Of a stretch of DNA of 64,000 nucleotides, positions 7,783-15,664 are shown piece after piece (positions within the stretch are counted from its first letter, which is position 1; each line of letters opens with the position of its first letter). The position numbers and the translations under genes are program-made. The notes below the pieces were generated by a model that saw only the letters and a program-made list of their open reading frames with translations, searched no databases and was not told the origin of the DNA. The stretch comes from Gillisia hiemivivida (GTDB lineage Bacteria; Bacteroidota; Bacteroidia; Flavobacteriales; Flavobacteriaceae). The stretch lies in contig NZ_VORY01000013.1 of the NCBI RefSeq assembly GCF_007997295.1, positions 1 to 64,000 on the forward strand, given 5' to 3'.

Positions 7783-9642
7783 TTATATATCTAGATCAAA
7801 AGTTTTACGGAGTTTCTCCAATAACGGATTTTGCTCTTTCAACTTATTAAATTTTTCCATGTCTGTAAAGGCATACTTCTTTGCTACCTGTTCGTTCACC
7901 TGTATGTCCAGGGTGATCAAAGTGTTTTGAAGTTTCTTTTTTAGAAAGCTCATCAAAGGATGAGTATGTCTTTCTAATTCATTTTTCATAGTATCCGCCG
8001 GTAACTCTATAGAAACCACCTTATCGGTTAGCTTTGGCATATCTGTTTCCATAATAGAAGCCAGAATTTTTTCACCTCTATGCTTTAGTCTTTGTATATA
8101 TTCATCCCAGGCGGCATGTAATTGCGTTTCATTTATGGCTTCGTCCAGTACCTCAGCTGTAACAACCTTTTCTCCATGCTTTTTGGCAAGGATCTCTTTT
8201 TTCTGCTTGATACTTTTTATAGATAGACCCGAAACTTTTTTAGGCATTGCCTGTTCAGAATTTGGCTTCACTTCTGTTGAAGATCGATCTTCCTGAGTTT
8301 TTTCCTTTGTGCTTGGTGTCTCTGGAGTAATTTGATTAGATGGAGTATCTAGTTCTAGTTCTTCTTTAGATTCACTGGTAGGTTTAGGAGTATCTATTGA
8401 TTTTGTATGCTCTTTCTTTTCTTCCGAAGGAATAATTGCAGAGGCTGTTGTGGTTTCTGCATTTTCAGAAAATTCATTTTCGGTGATCACTTTTTTTGCT
8501 TCCGTAGGAATTGAAACAGAAGCAACTTTCGCATCCTTAAAATGCTCTGGAGCGATTATGAATGGTTCAGACTTTTTTTTTTCTCCATCAAAATTGATAG
8601 AGGCAAGCTGCATAAGGCATAATTCAACTAATAACCTCTGATTTCGACTTGCTTTGTATTTGAGATCACAATCGTTAGCCATTTCTATTCCCTTCAATAA
8701 AAAGGAATGGGAAGTTTGCTGAGATTGTTTAAAATAATTGGCCTTAGCAGTTTCTCCAACTTCAAGAAGATCTATAGTTTTTTGATCCTTACAAACCATG
8801 AGGTCTCTAAAATGGGATGCTATTCCAGAAATAAAATGATGTCCATCAAATCCATTAGACAAAATAGTATTGAAATCTACCAGCAACTGTGGAATATCAT
8901 TATCCAATATTAACTGGGTAATATTTAGATAGGTTTCATAATCTAATACATTTAAATTCTCTGTAACTGCTTGTCTGGTTAATTTAGCGCCGCTATAACT
9001 AACTACTCTATCATAAATAGAAAGGGCATCTCGCATTGCGCCATCGGCTTTTTGAGCAATAATGTGCAAAGCTTCTTCTTCAGCTTCAATTCCTTGCTGC
9101 TCTGCGATGTATCCCAAATATTTTCTAGCATCGGTAACCGTGATCCGTTTAAAGTCGAATATTTGGCAACGAGAAAGAATGGTTGGAATTATTTTATGTT
9201 TCTCTGTAGTAGCAAGAATGAAAATGGCATGTTTTGGTGGTTCTTCCAAAGTCTTCAAAAAAGCATTGAAAGCAGAGGTAGATAACATATGTACCTCATC
9301 TATAATATACACCTTGTATTTTCCAACCTGTGGTGGGATCCGAACCTGATCTATCAGATTCCGAATATCATCTACAGAGTTATTGGAAGCTGCATCGAGT
9401 TCAAAAATATTGAAAGCAAAATCCTCATCTGGTTGTTGGGTGCCATCATGATTGATCATTTTGGCAAGTATACGCGCACAAGTAGTTTTTCCTACTCCTC
9501 GTGGCCCGGTAAAAAGTAATGCTTGTGCTAAGTGATTATGTTCTATAGCATTTAAAAGCGTGTTAGTAATGGCTTGCTGTCCCACAACGTCTTTAAAAGT
9601 TTGTGGGCGATATTTACGTGCCGATACAACAAAATGCTCCAT
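7783..9642 (-). CDS. dnaX: DNA polymerase III subunit gamma/tau
   Basis: The clamp-loader ATPase that links the replicative polymerases to the sliding-clamp loader. The 619 residues have Walker A GPRGVGKT (46-53), Walker B VYIIDEVHML (111-120), the sensor TTEKHKIIPTILSRCQ, and a collar domain ending near residue 350. A low-complexity, charged linker (about 354-490) and a C-terminal tau-type domain follow. The zinc-binding cysteines found between Walker A and B in E. coli DnaX are absent (the loop reads MINHDGTQQPDEDFAFNIFELDAAS). A run of ten A starts at codon 354, at the collar/linker boundary, and may allow a shortened gamma form. It shares an operon with miaE. Confidence 0.96.
   Translation of the reverse strand: MEHFVVSARKYRPQTFKDVVGQQAITNTLLNAIEHNHLAQALLFTGPRGVGKTTCARILAKMINHDGTQQPDEDFAFNIFELDAASNNSVDDIRNLIDQVRIPPQVGKYKVYIIDEVHMLSTSAFNAFLKTLEEPPKHAIFILATTEKHKIIPTILSRCQIFDFKRITVTDARKYLGYIAEQQGIEAEEEALHIIAQKADGAMRDALSIYDRVVSYSGAKLTRQAVTENLNVLDYETYLNITQLILDNDIPQLLVDFNTILSNGFDGHHFISGIASHFRDLMVCKDQKTIDLLEVGETAKANYFKQSQQTSHSFLLKGIEMANDCDLKYKASRNQRLLVELCLMQLASINFDGEKKKSEPFIIAPEHFKDAKVASVSIPTEAKKVITENEFSENAETTTASAIIPSEEKKEHTKSIDTPKPTSESKEELELDTPSNQITPETPSTKEKTQEDRSSTEVKPNSEQAMPKKVSGLSIKSIKQKKEILAKKHGEKVVTAEVLDEAINETQLHAAWDEYIQRLKHRGEKILASIMETDMPKLTDKVVSIELPADTMKNELERHTHPLMSFLKKKLQNTLITLDIQVNEQVAKKYAFTDMEKFNKLKEQNPLLEKLRKTFDLDI
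8573..8582 (-). promoter_or_regulatory. A10 homopolymer in dnaX, candidate slippage site for a gamma-like product
   Basis: On the coding strand codons 354-357 read GAA AAA AAA AAG, an uninterrupted run of ten A. With one extra A the next codons are GTC TGA, giving a 358-residue product. With one fewer A the frame reads AGT CTG AAC CAT TCA TAA, giving 361 residues. Either product would end just after the collar domain. Thermus thermophilus makes its gamma subunit by transcriptional slippage on an A-run in dnaX. That slippage occurs here is inference. Confidence 0.5.
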
Positions 9643-9770
9643 AGATAAATTTTGAAAAACAAATATAGAAATACCATCCCGAAGATGTAAATCTATTTCT
9701 TGTTTTTTATCAAGAATATTAATCTATAATTCTGCGGTGCTTTAATAATGCTAGATTTAAAATGCTGCTG

Positions 9771-9778
9771 TATATTTG
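9771..9778 (+). promoter_or_regulatory. -7 promoter element of rnpB
   Basis: TATATTTG matches the Bacteroidota -7 consensus TAnnTTTG and lies 7 bases before the predicted 5' end of the RNase P RNA. A convincing -33 TTTG is not seen at the usual distance. Confidence 0.7.
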
Positions 9779-9784
9779 CGTGAA

Positions 9785-10098
9785 AGTAGGCCACCTTATC
9801 GCCACACCCCCGGTGTGGAGGAAAGTCCGGACACCATAGAGCAGCATAGTGGATAACACCCACCAGTCGTGAGATTAGGACAAGTGCAACAGAAAGTATG
9901 TACAGGTTAAGCTGTAGTGAAACCAGGTAAACTCTATGCGGTGCAATGCCATGTATACCGGCATTTAAGGGTTGCTCGCCCGTTGTTGGAGGGTAGGCAG
10001 CTAAAGATTCTTGGTAACAAGAATATGAGATAAATGATAAGGATCACTTTCTCTTCGGAGATTGGGAAACAGAATCCGGCTTATCGGCCTACTTTTTT
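9785..10098 (+). ncRNA. rnpB: RNase P RNA (bacterial class A)
   Basis: The catalytic RNA that matures tRNA 5' ends. Universal blocks are present: GAGGAAAGTCCGGACACC near 9818-9835, ACAGAAAG near 9890, and the 3' block ACAGAATCCGGCTTAT near 10068-10084. The 5' segment AGTAGGCC (9785-9792) pairs with GGCCTACT (10086-10093) to form helix P1, which is followed by a T-tract. The length of about 310 nt is normal. A promoter -7 box precedes it, and an interspersed repeat starts immediately after the T-tract. Confidence 0.97.
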
Positions 10099-10199
10099 AA
10101 TCAAGAACCTCGAGGCAAATCCACGAGGGTTCGGCAATAAAATACTTTTAAAGATTCGAGGCAAGCCTAGAGGAATTAAACCCTCAATGAGGGAATAAA
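10099..10199 (+). repeat. Gene-end interspersed repeat, copy 2
   Basis: Starts AATCAAGAACC right after the rnpB T-tract and ends in the palindrome CCCTCAATGAGGG (10181-10193). Its reverse complement matches 49128-49262 (copy 3) and partly 32480-32530 (copy 4). It contains two GAGGCAA-type sub-blocks. The 3' end of the next gene, on the minus strand, is inside the palindrome. Confidence 0.8.
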
Positions 10200-10564
10200 T
10201 TTTCGGCCCATTCTGCGGCCTCATCTAATTCTAAAAAGATCTTGAAGTCTACTTTAGAAAAAGTTTTTTCGAACTCAGCCATGTTGATTGAAGAAACCTT
10301 ATTGCTTACTATGGCAATACCAATTAAATTTTTTCTAATCTCTTCGAGTTTTAAATACACTGTTGGATCTACACTATAATTATTTATCCTCCTTGAGATA
10401 TAAACAAACTTTTTTTCAACATAAAACTCCCTACATCTATTAACCACTTCCATAAATTGGGAATGACTAAAAACAGCCTCTTCATTTACCTCAGAAATCA
10501 CATAATTTTTGTAGAAGTCTAAGGTTGTAAAACCTAATTTCACAGATTTGATTAAATCACTCAT
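10184..10564 (-). CDS. Conserved hypothetical protein, possibly SpoIIAA/STAS-like
   Basis: A 126-residue soluble protein with alternating strands and helices (FVYISRRINNYSVDPTVY, NLIGIAIVSNK, FKIFLELDEAAEWAENLF), a pattern like small SpoIIAA/STAS-type domains, but I cannot assign it with certainty. Its start overlaps the rsmD stop by 4 bases, so it is translated from the rsmD transcript. The last codons and the TGA stop (10184-10186) fall inside the palindrome of an interspersed repeat, so the natural C-terminus may have been replaced by the repeat. Confidence 0.7.
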   Translation of the reverse strand: MSDLIKSVKLGFTTLDFYKNYVISEVNEEAVFSHSQFMEVVNRCREFYVEKKFVYISRRINNYSVDPTVYLKLEEIRKNLIGIAIVSNKVSSINMAEFEKTFSKVDFKIFLELDEAAEWAENLFPH

Positions 10565-11109
10565 TCTTCTAGATTAATTTTGAAAAAGCTGAAAACTGAG
10601 TTTCCATATCTTCTACCCACATCAAAATGTTCTACCTTATCCATTTTGGTATGCTTGGAATGTTCAATTATAAGAACTCCATCCTCGTTAAGTAATTGTT
10701 TCTCGAATACAAGATCTACAATTTTTTTAAATTGTGCATCATCAAAATCATAAGGAGGGTCTGCAAATATGATATCTGCTTTTATTGGAGCTCTTTCTAA
10801 ATATTTAAAAACATCACTTTTAATTGGAGTAATATCCATATCCAACTCTGCACTTGTTTTTTTGATGAATTTAATACAGTCTATGTTTTCATCTACAGAA
10901 GTTACAGTCAAAGCACCTCTAGAGGCAAACTCGTAAGAAATATTTCCAGAACCTGAGAATAATTCTAATACATGTAATTTATTAAAGTCAAAGCTATTGT
11001 TCAGAATATTAAACAAACCTTCTTTAGCCATATCGGTAGTTGGTCTTACGGGCAGTTTTTTAGGAGCCGTAATTCTTCTTCCTTTATGTTGGCCGGATAT
11101 TATTCGCAT
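10561..11109 (-). CDS. rsmD: 16S rRNA (guanine966-N2)-methyltransferase
   Basis: Methylates G966 of 16S rRNA using S-adenosylmethionine. The 182 residues begin MRIISGQHKGRRITAPKKLPVRPTTDMAKEGLFNIL, a strong RsmD signature, with the SAM loop VLELFSGSGNISYEFASRG at about 47-65 and the catalytic DPPY at 117-120. Its start overlaps the DUF3822 gene by 10 bases and its stop overlaps the next gene by 4, making a compact operon. Confidence 0.95.
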   Translation of the reverse strand: MRIISGQHKGRRITAPKKLPVRPTTDMAKEGLFNILNNSFDFNKLHVLELFSGSGNISYEFASRGALTVTSVDENIDCIKFIKKTSAELDMDITPIKSDVFKYLERAPIKADIIFADPPYDFDDAQFKKIVDLVFEKQLLNEDGVLIIEHSKHTKMDKVEHFDVGRRYGNSVFSFFKINLEE

Positions 11110-11927
11110 TTAAGAGTTTTTAAAAGAGAAAAAGCTTCTCTATGAAATGTTTCAGATTGTTCCAATTTAGATGTAAAATTAAAAGCGGGGATTAAGAAAT
11201 CTATATATTTAACATAAGTATAAGCTATGTTGAAGTTATCTGAATTTTTTGAAATATCTCCTAATAACCAAAGATTAAATTCTGAAGGATCTATTTGCAA
11301 TTGTTCTGCAGTAAACAACAAATAGTAAATAAAATCTTCTTTAGTATCGTACTGAAAAGTATTGGCGAGTAGTAATTTATTTTGCTTAACGATGACAAGA
11401 TCATAATAACTGGAATAATCATTTAAATAAACTTGAGCATTTTTACTCTCAGTATTTTTAGCTAATACAGCTTCAATAAGAACAGAAATGTTGTTTCTAA
11501 ATTCGAATTCCCCATATTTATCAAAAAAGTAATTATTGATATTGGTATATGGAATATAAACATTTACTAGCCCGTGAGCTAACATATCATGTGCTACGAC
11601 ATCTGTTTTTAAAATCTTGGTGTTGAATTTCAAATAAGTAGAGGCTTCTTCTTCAATAAAAAAGGATTCTGGAACTACGGTGTATAAATTGTTCGAGAAA
11701 AGAACAATTACCTCTAGAAACTCAGTTTGAAGATTAGTTTCTTCAGCATATAGCTTTTCAATTTCCTTTAAAATTTCGACAGGGCTTTGTTCTTTGCCTA
11801 GATCGATCTTTTTGTACCAAGTAATTTCGTTGTTGCTACAATTTAGGATACAAAAAGAAAATCCATTCAGGCGAACCTGAATGGACATCTTAAATATATC
11901 TTGTTTCTCGTTCTTAGTTATTATCAT
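11100..11927 (-). CDS. DUF3822 family protein
   Basis: A 275-residue protein of the flavobacterial DUF3822 family, routinely found next to rsmD. The family is thought to have an actin-like/ATPase-type fold, but no function is known. No signal peptide or membrane segment is visible. The start chosen overlaps the upstream gene by 14 bases; Met14 (MSIQVRLNGFSF, at 11888) is an alternative start. The conserved placement suggests a link to ribosome maturation (inference). Confidence 0.8.
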   Translation of the reverse strand: MIITKNEKQDIFKMSIQVRLNGFSFCILNCSNNEITWYKKIDLGKEQSPVEILKEIEKLYAEETNLQTEFLEVIVLFSNNLYTVVPESFFIEEEASTYLKFNTKILKTDVVAHDMLAHGLVNVYIPYTNINNYFFDKYGEFEFRNNISVLIEAVLAKNTESKNAQVYLNDYSSYYDLVIVKQNKLLLANTFQYDTKEDFIYYLLFTAEQLQIDPSEFNLWLLGDISKNSDNFNIAYTYVKYIDFLIPAFNFTSKLEQSETFHREAFSLLKTLKCE

Positions 11928-12561
11928 AAGCTGTTGGCCAGTTACCTTCAGTCTTAATCTCTGTCATAGAACCTAGACTGATGAATCGTCCATTTACACC
12001 TTCTACAGAAATCACTTGATTCTCTGCCATAAGCAGATCTTCATCTAGATCATGTAGTACCACTTTCTTCGCAACCTTTGCTTCGAAAACAGGGATTTTA
12101 TTGTCATTTTTAAGAACAGTACCAGCATCCATACTGAATTTGGCATCTACACCATCTACAGGCACCTTCATCATTTCTTTATACCGTGTAGAATTCTTAA
12201 ATAAAGAATCTTTTACTGAGGCTGTTCCCAAGGTATCTATGATTATAATATCCTTAAGTTTATCTACTCCGAAAGTTTTTCTGTACTCTTCATCCATAAT
12301 GGTAGAATCTCTTCTTTGTGTAAGAGTAAATTCTGCAGTATCAATAAATCTTATCAATTTATCGAAATCTTTTTCGAAATTTCCAGTAATTTCCTGATGC
12401 GCTAATTGTGCAGCACGAATATCTTTAAGTCGATCAACTACTTTGGCGTAACGTTTCTCTTTAACTTTATTAAATTGAATTGGCTCATACACTGCGTTAA
12501 ACACCATGTATCCCAAGAAGATGATCACAATCCAAAGGACTAATTGAATGACAAGTTTCAT
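11914..12561 (-). CDS. Membrane-anchored hypothetical protein
   Basis: About 215 residues from the preferred start MKLVIQLVLWIVIIFLGYMVF (ATG at 12561; a 12-residue N-terminal extension is possible). One N-terminal membrane helix is followed by a soluble periplasmic or cytoplasmic domain (ERYAKVVDRLKDIRAAQLAHQEITGNF...) of no family I can name. It contains many charged residues and ends with GNWPTAYDNN. It is the first gene of the operon leading to DUF3822 and rsmD. The start MKLV is preferred because the hydrophobic helix follows directly. Confidence 0.7.
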   Translation of the reverse strand: MKLVIQLVLWIVIIFLGYMVFNAVYEPIQFNKVKEKRYAKVVDRLKDIRAAQLAHQEITGNFEKDFDKLIRFIDTAEFTLTQRRDSTIMDEEYRKTFGVDKLKDIIIIDTLGTASVKDSLFKNSTRYKEMMKVPVDGVDAKFSMDAGTVLKNDNKIPVFEAKVAKKVVLHDLDEDLLMAENQVISVEGVNGRFISLGSMTEIKTEGNWPTAYDNN

Positions 12562-12625
12562 GCGGTTGACTTTTTTAGTTATTAGAGTTCCTCGCAAATC
12601 TACAATTTTTTTTTATTCGTAAAAG

Positions 12626-12656
12626 TTTCTGCCCTAAAAATCCATTGTTATCTTTG
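12626..12656 (+). promoter_or_regulatory. Promoter of the helicase gene
   Basis: TTTC (12626-12629), a 19-base spacer and TATCTTTG (12649-12656) fit the Bacteroidota -33/-7 pattern with one mismatch. The start codon is 18 bases downstream. Confidence 0.55.
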
Positions 12657-12674
12657 AGATTTGCAAGATAGCCT

Positions 12675-14111
12675 ATGGAAACCATTACAGCCGATAAATT
12701 TTATAAACTGCTAATCAAGGAGTTAGGATTTCAGGCAAAAATAAAACAAGATATTGCATTACAACAATTAGCTTCTTATGTGGTGAATCCCAAGCCAAAT
12801 TCGCTGTTTTTACTCAAAGGATTCGCCGGAACTGGTAAAACTACCATCATAAGTTCCCTTGTAAAGAACCTTTGGAAGATAAAAAGAGCGGGTATTTTAT
12901 TAGCTCCAACCGGAAGAGCTGCAAAGGTGATATCTTTATATTCAAACCAAGAAGCTCAGACTATTCACAAAAAGATATATTTTCCGAAGAAGACCGGTGG
13001 AGCAGGAGTCACATTCGTATTACAACCAAATAAGCATAAGAATGCAGTATTTATTGTAGATGAAGCTTCTATGATCCCAGATGAGGATCAAGATTCCAAG
13101 TTGTTCGAGAATAAAGGATTGCTTTCAGATCTTATTCAATATGTAGATTCAGGTCAAAATTGTCAGTTGATCTTTATTGGAGATACTGCGCAATTACCTC
13201 CAGTGAAGTTAGATCTAAGTCCTGCGCTTATGGAGCAATCTTTAGGTCGGGATTATGACAAGGAAGTGATACATATAGAACTGAATGAAGTGGTGAGGCA
13301 GAGCGAAGAAAGTGATATCCTTTTAAATGCTACTAGAATTAGGGAATCTCTGGCTGAAGAGTTTTATGAATCCTTCAAATTTAAGCTTACAGAAAAAGCA
13401 GATCTGGTTAGATTAATAGATGGAGATGAGATCTTGGATGCAATACAGGATTCGTATGATAATTTAGGGCATGAAGATACCAGTATCATTGTTCGTTCTA
13501 ATAAACGTGCTAATCAATACAACCAGCAAATTAGATCCAGAATTTTATTTCAGGAAGAAGAAATCTCTTCCGGAGATTATTTAATGGTGGTCAAGAATAA
13601 TTATTTCTGGGTAAAACCCACTTCCGAAGCTGGTTTTATTGCCAACGGGGATATTGTGAAGGTGTTAGAGATATTTGCTATTAAAGAATTGTACGGATTT
13701 CGTTTTGCTGAAGTCAAAGTGCAAATGGTAGATTATCCAAAAATGGCCGCTTTTGAAACTGTTGTAATCTTGGATACCTTAGAAAGCAATACGCCTTCTT
13801 TAACCTATGACGACAGCAATAGATTATATCAAGAAGTGATGAAGGACTATGAAGAAGAAACGTCCAAATACAAGAAGTTTTTGAAGGTGAAGAATAATAA
13901 GTTCTTTAATGCGCTTCAAATTAAGTTCTCTTATGCGATGACCTGTCATAAATCTCAGGGTGGACAATGGCATACCGTCTTTATAGAACAGCCATATTTG
14001 CCTAATGGAATAGATAAAGAGTATCTTAGATGGCTTTATACTGCGGTAACCCGAGCAACTGATAAACTCTACTTAATAGGGTTTAAGGATGATTTTTTTA
14101 CTGATAATTAG
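12675..14111 (+). CDS. RecD-like ATP-dependent DNA helicase (superfamily 1)
   Basis: A 478-residue SF1B helicase. Walker A GFAGTGKT is at residues 49-56, motif Ia at LAPTGRAAKV, Walker B at FIVDEASMIPD, motif III near IFIGDTAQLPPV, and the C-terminal UvrD-type motifs at FSYAMTCHKSQGGQW and WLYTAVTRATDKLYLIG. It lacks the N-terminal extension of RecD2 and no RecB/RecC genes are nearby, so it is probably a stand-alone repair or replication helicase. kdsB follows after 24 bases. Confidence 0.88.
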   Translation: METITADKFYKLLIKELGFQAKIKQDIALQQLASYVVNPKPNSLFLLKGFAGTGKTTIISSLVKNLWKIKRAGILLAPTGRAAKVISLYSNQEAQTIHKKIYFPKKTGGAGVTFVLQPNKHKNAVFIVDEASMIPDEDQDSKLFENKGLLSDLIQYVDSGQNCQLIFIGDTAQLPPVKLDLSPALMEQSLGRDYDKEVIHIELNEVVRQSEESDILLNATRIRESLAEEFYESFKFKLTEKADLVRLIDGDEILDAIQDSYDNLGHEDTSIIVRSNKRANQYNQQIRSRILFQEEEISSGDYLMVVKNNYFWVKPTSEAGFIANGDIVKVLEIFAIKELYGFRFAEVKVQMVDYPKMAAFETVVILDTLESNTPSLTYDDSNRLYQEVMKDYEEETSKYKKFLKVKNNKFFNALQIKFSYAMTCHKSQGGQWHTVFIEQPYLPNGIDKEYLRWLYTAVTRATDKLYLIGFKDDFFTDN

Positions 14112-14135
14112 AATTGAAACGAATTCATAAAAAGA

Positions 14136-14888
14136 ATGGAAAATAACAACTCACTACGAATAATAGCAATGATCCCAGCAAGATTTGAAGCATCTCGGTT
14201 TCCGGGTAAGTTAATGGAAGATCTTAATGGTAAAACGGTCATTAGAAGAACCTATGAAGCAGCACTAAATACTAATTTGTTTGATGAAGTGTATGTGGTT
14301 ACAGATAGCGATATTATTCACAATGAAATTGTAAGTAATCATGGCAAAAGTATAAAAAGCACTAAAGAACATGAATGTGGAAGTGATAGAATTGCCGAAG
14401 CTGTAATGAATATGGATGTGGATATTGTGGTTAATGTGCAAGGAGATGAACCACTTATAGATGAAGAAAGTTTACGTAAATTATTAGAGGTTTTTAGGAA
14501 CGATCCTGAAAAAACCATTGATCTGGCATCTCTAAAAACTCCGATGATGGATAGCGATGAGATCTCCAACCCAAATAATGTGAAGGTGATCACCAATAAA
14601 GATAATCTTGCACTTTACTTTTCAAGGTTCCCGCTCCCATATCCAAGAGAGACTACCTCTGGAGTCACCTATTTTAAACATATTGGAATATATGCCTTCA
14701 GGAAAGAGGCACTTATGGATTTTTATAGTTTACCAATGCTTGAATTAGAAGCTACAGAAAAGATTGAATGTATCAGATATCTGGAATATGGGAAAAGCAT
14801 AAAAATGGTGGAAACTAATTTTAAAGGGATTGGGATAGATACTCCTGAAGATCTTGAAAAAGCACGTAAATTATTTGATACCAATTAA
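14136..14888 (+). CDS. kdsB: 3-deoxy-manno-octulosonate cytidylyltransferase
   Basis: Activates Kdo with CTP to CMP-Kdo for lipopolysaccharide core synthesis, in the cytosol. The 250 residues contain the nucleotide loop [13 protein letters not shown] (residues 13-25), the [10 protein letters not shown] metal/nucleotide motif and [12 protein letters not shown], all diagnostic of KdsB. The partner kdsC is found in this window at 27809, in a different operon. Confidence 0.95.
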   Translation: MENNNSLRIIAMIPARFEASRFPGKLMEDLNGKTVIRRTYEAALNTNLFDEVYVVTDSDIIHNEIVSNHGKSIKSTKEHECGSDRIAEAVMNMDVDIVVNVQGDEPLIDEESLRKLLEVFRNDPEKTIDLASLKTPMMDSDEISNPNNVKVITNKDNLALYFSRFPLPYPRETTSGVTYFKHIGIYAFRKEALMDFYSLPMLELEATEKIECIRYLEYGKSIKMVETNFKGIGIDTPEDLEKARKLFDTN

Positions 14889-15104
14889 TTGCTTTCATAT
14901 AAATATCAACCCTAAGTTGTTATTTGAAGTTTTTTATTGGGTTATAATGAAATGCCTGTCTAGGTTTAAAGAAAAATGATAAACTGAGAAAAAAATCTGC
15001 GGAAATCTGCGAAATCTTCGGGAAAAAGACAAAACCAGATTTCTTAAAAAGTCCCATTTAAAAAGCAGTACGAAAAGAATAATTCAATATAAAAGATCCT
15101 TCGA
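14889..15104. other. Intergenic region downstream of kdsB
   Basis: About 215 AT-rich bases. A short imperfect repeat (ATCTGCGGAAATCTGCGAAATC, in two halves near 14996-15017) is present. No gene or clear terminator is visible; the interspersed repeat at 15105 follows directly. Confidence 0.4.
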
Positions 15105-15436
15105 CAGGCTACCATTGACTTAATTTCAAGAATCTGGAATACACTCCCTCTGGTCGGTAAAGATCTGTTTAATTTTTAAGATTGTTCATTTTTTTGCGTG
15201 TCCAAAAAAACGAACCAAAAAAAGGACACTTTTTTGTAGGTGTTTCCAATTATGCTAACGCATAATTAGAACCGTAGTTCCACGGCTAAATTTTCTCCAA
15301 GGCTTCGAAAATTTTACGCCGTGGAACTACTACACTTGCAAAAAAGAAGTTCTTAAGAAGATAAATCAGCTAGAAACAATTATACGTCAAAAACCTACGC
15401 TAGATAATTTTTTTTATCACGGGTCTCAGGATGACA
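15105..15436 (+). repeat. Three-hairpin interspersed element, copy A
   Basis: About 330 bases that match the reverse complement of 32889-33221 almost base for base. Three stem-loops follow one another: GTGTCC/GGACAC (15198-15203 with 15224-15229), CCAATTATGC/GCATAATTAG (15246-15255 with 15260-15269, one mismatch) and a 49-base hairpin TTCCACGGC/GCCGTGGAA (15278-15326). No supportable gene lies inside. It may be a non-autonomous mobile element or a structured RNA. Confidence 0.85.
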
Positions 15437-15606
15437 CTCACAAACTTGTCATACTGAGCAGTCAAAATTTGAGGATATACTAATTACTTCAATTATCCCA
15501 TTTGTAATTTGTTTCAAGGTTAGATAATATCTTTTTTAAATATTTTTAAAAAAAATCTAAGCCTTTAATTTTTAACTTATCGGGATAGTGTATTTATAGT
15601 TAACTT
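15437..15606. other. Intergenic stretch between repeat element and heptamer repeat
   Basis: AT-rich sequence with a fragment GTCATACTGAGC (15450-15461) that belongs to the TGTCAT hairpin repeat family. No gene is visible. Confidence 0.4.
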
Positions 15607-15655
15607 AACTACTAACTACTAACTATTAACTACTCACTACTCACTACTCACTACT
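15607..15655. repeat. 7-bp tandem repeat (seven units)
   Basis: Seven heptamers, alternately AACTACT and CACTACT (one AACTATT), sit 9 bases beyond the 3' end of the photolyase gene. A short repeat like this is prone to copy-number change. Confidence 0.85.
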
Positions 15656-15664
15656 CCCTGCAAA

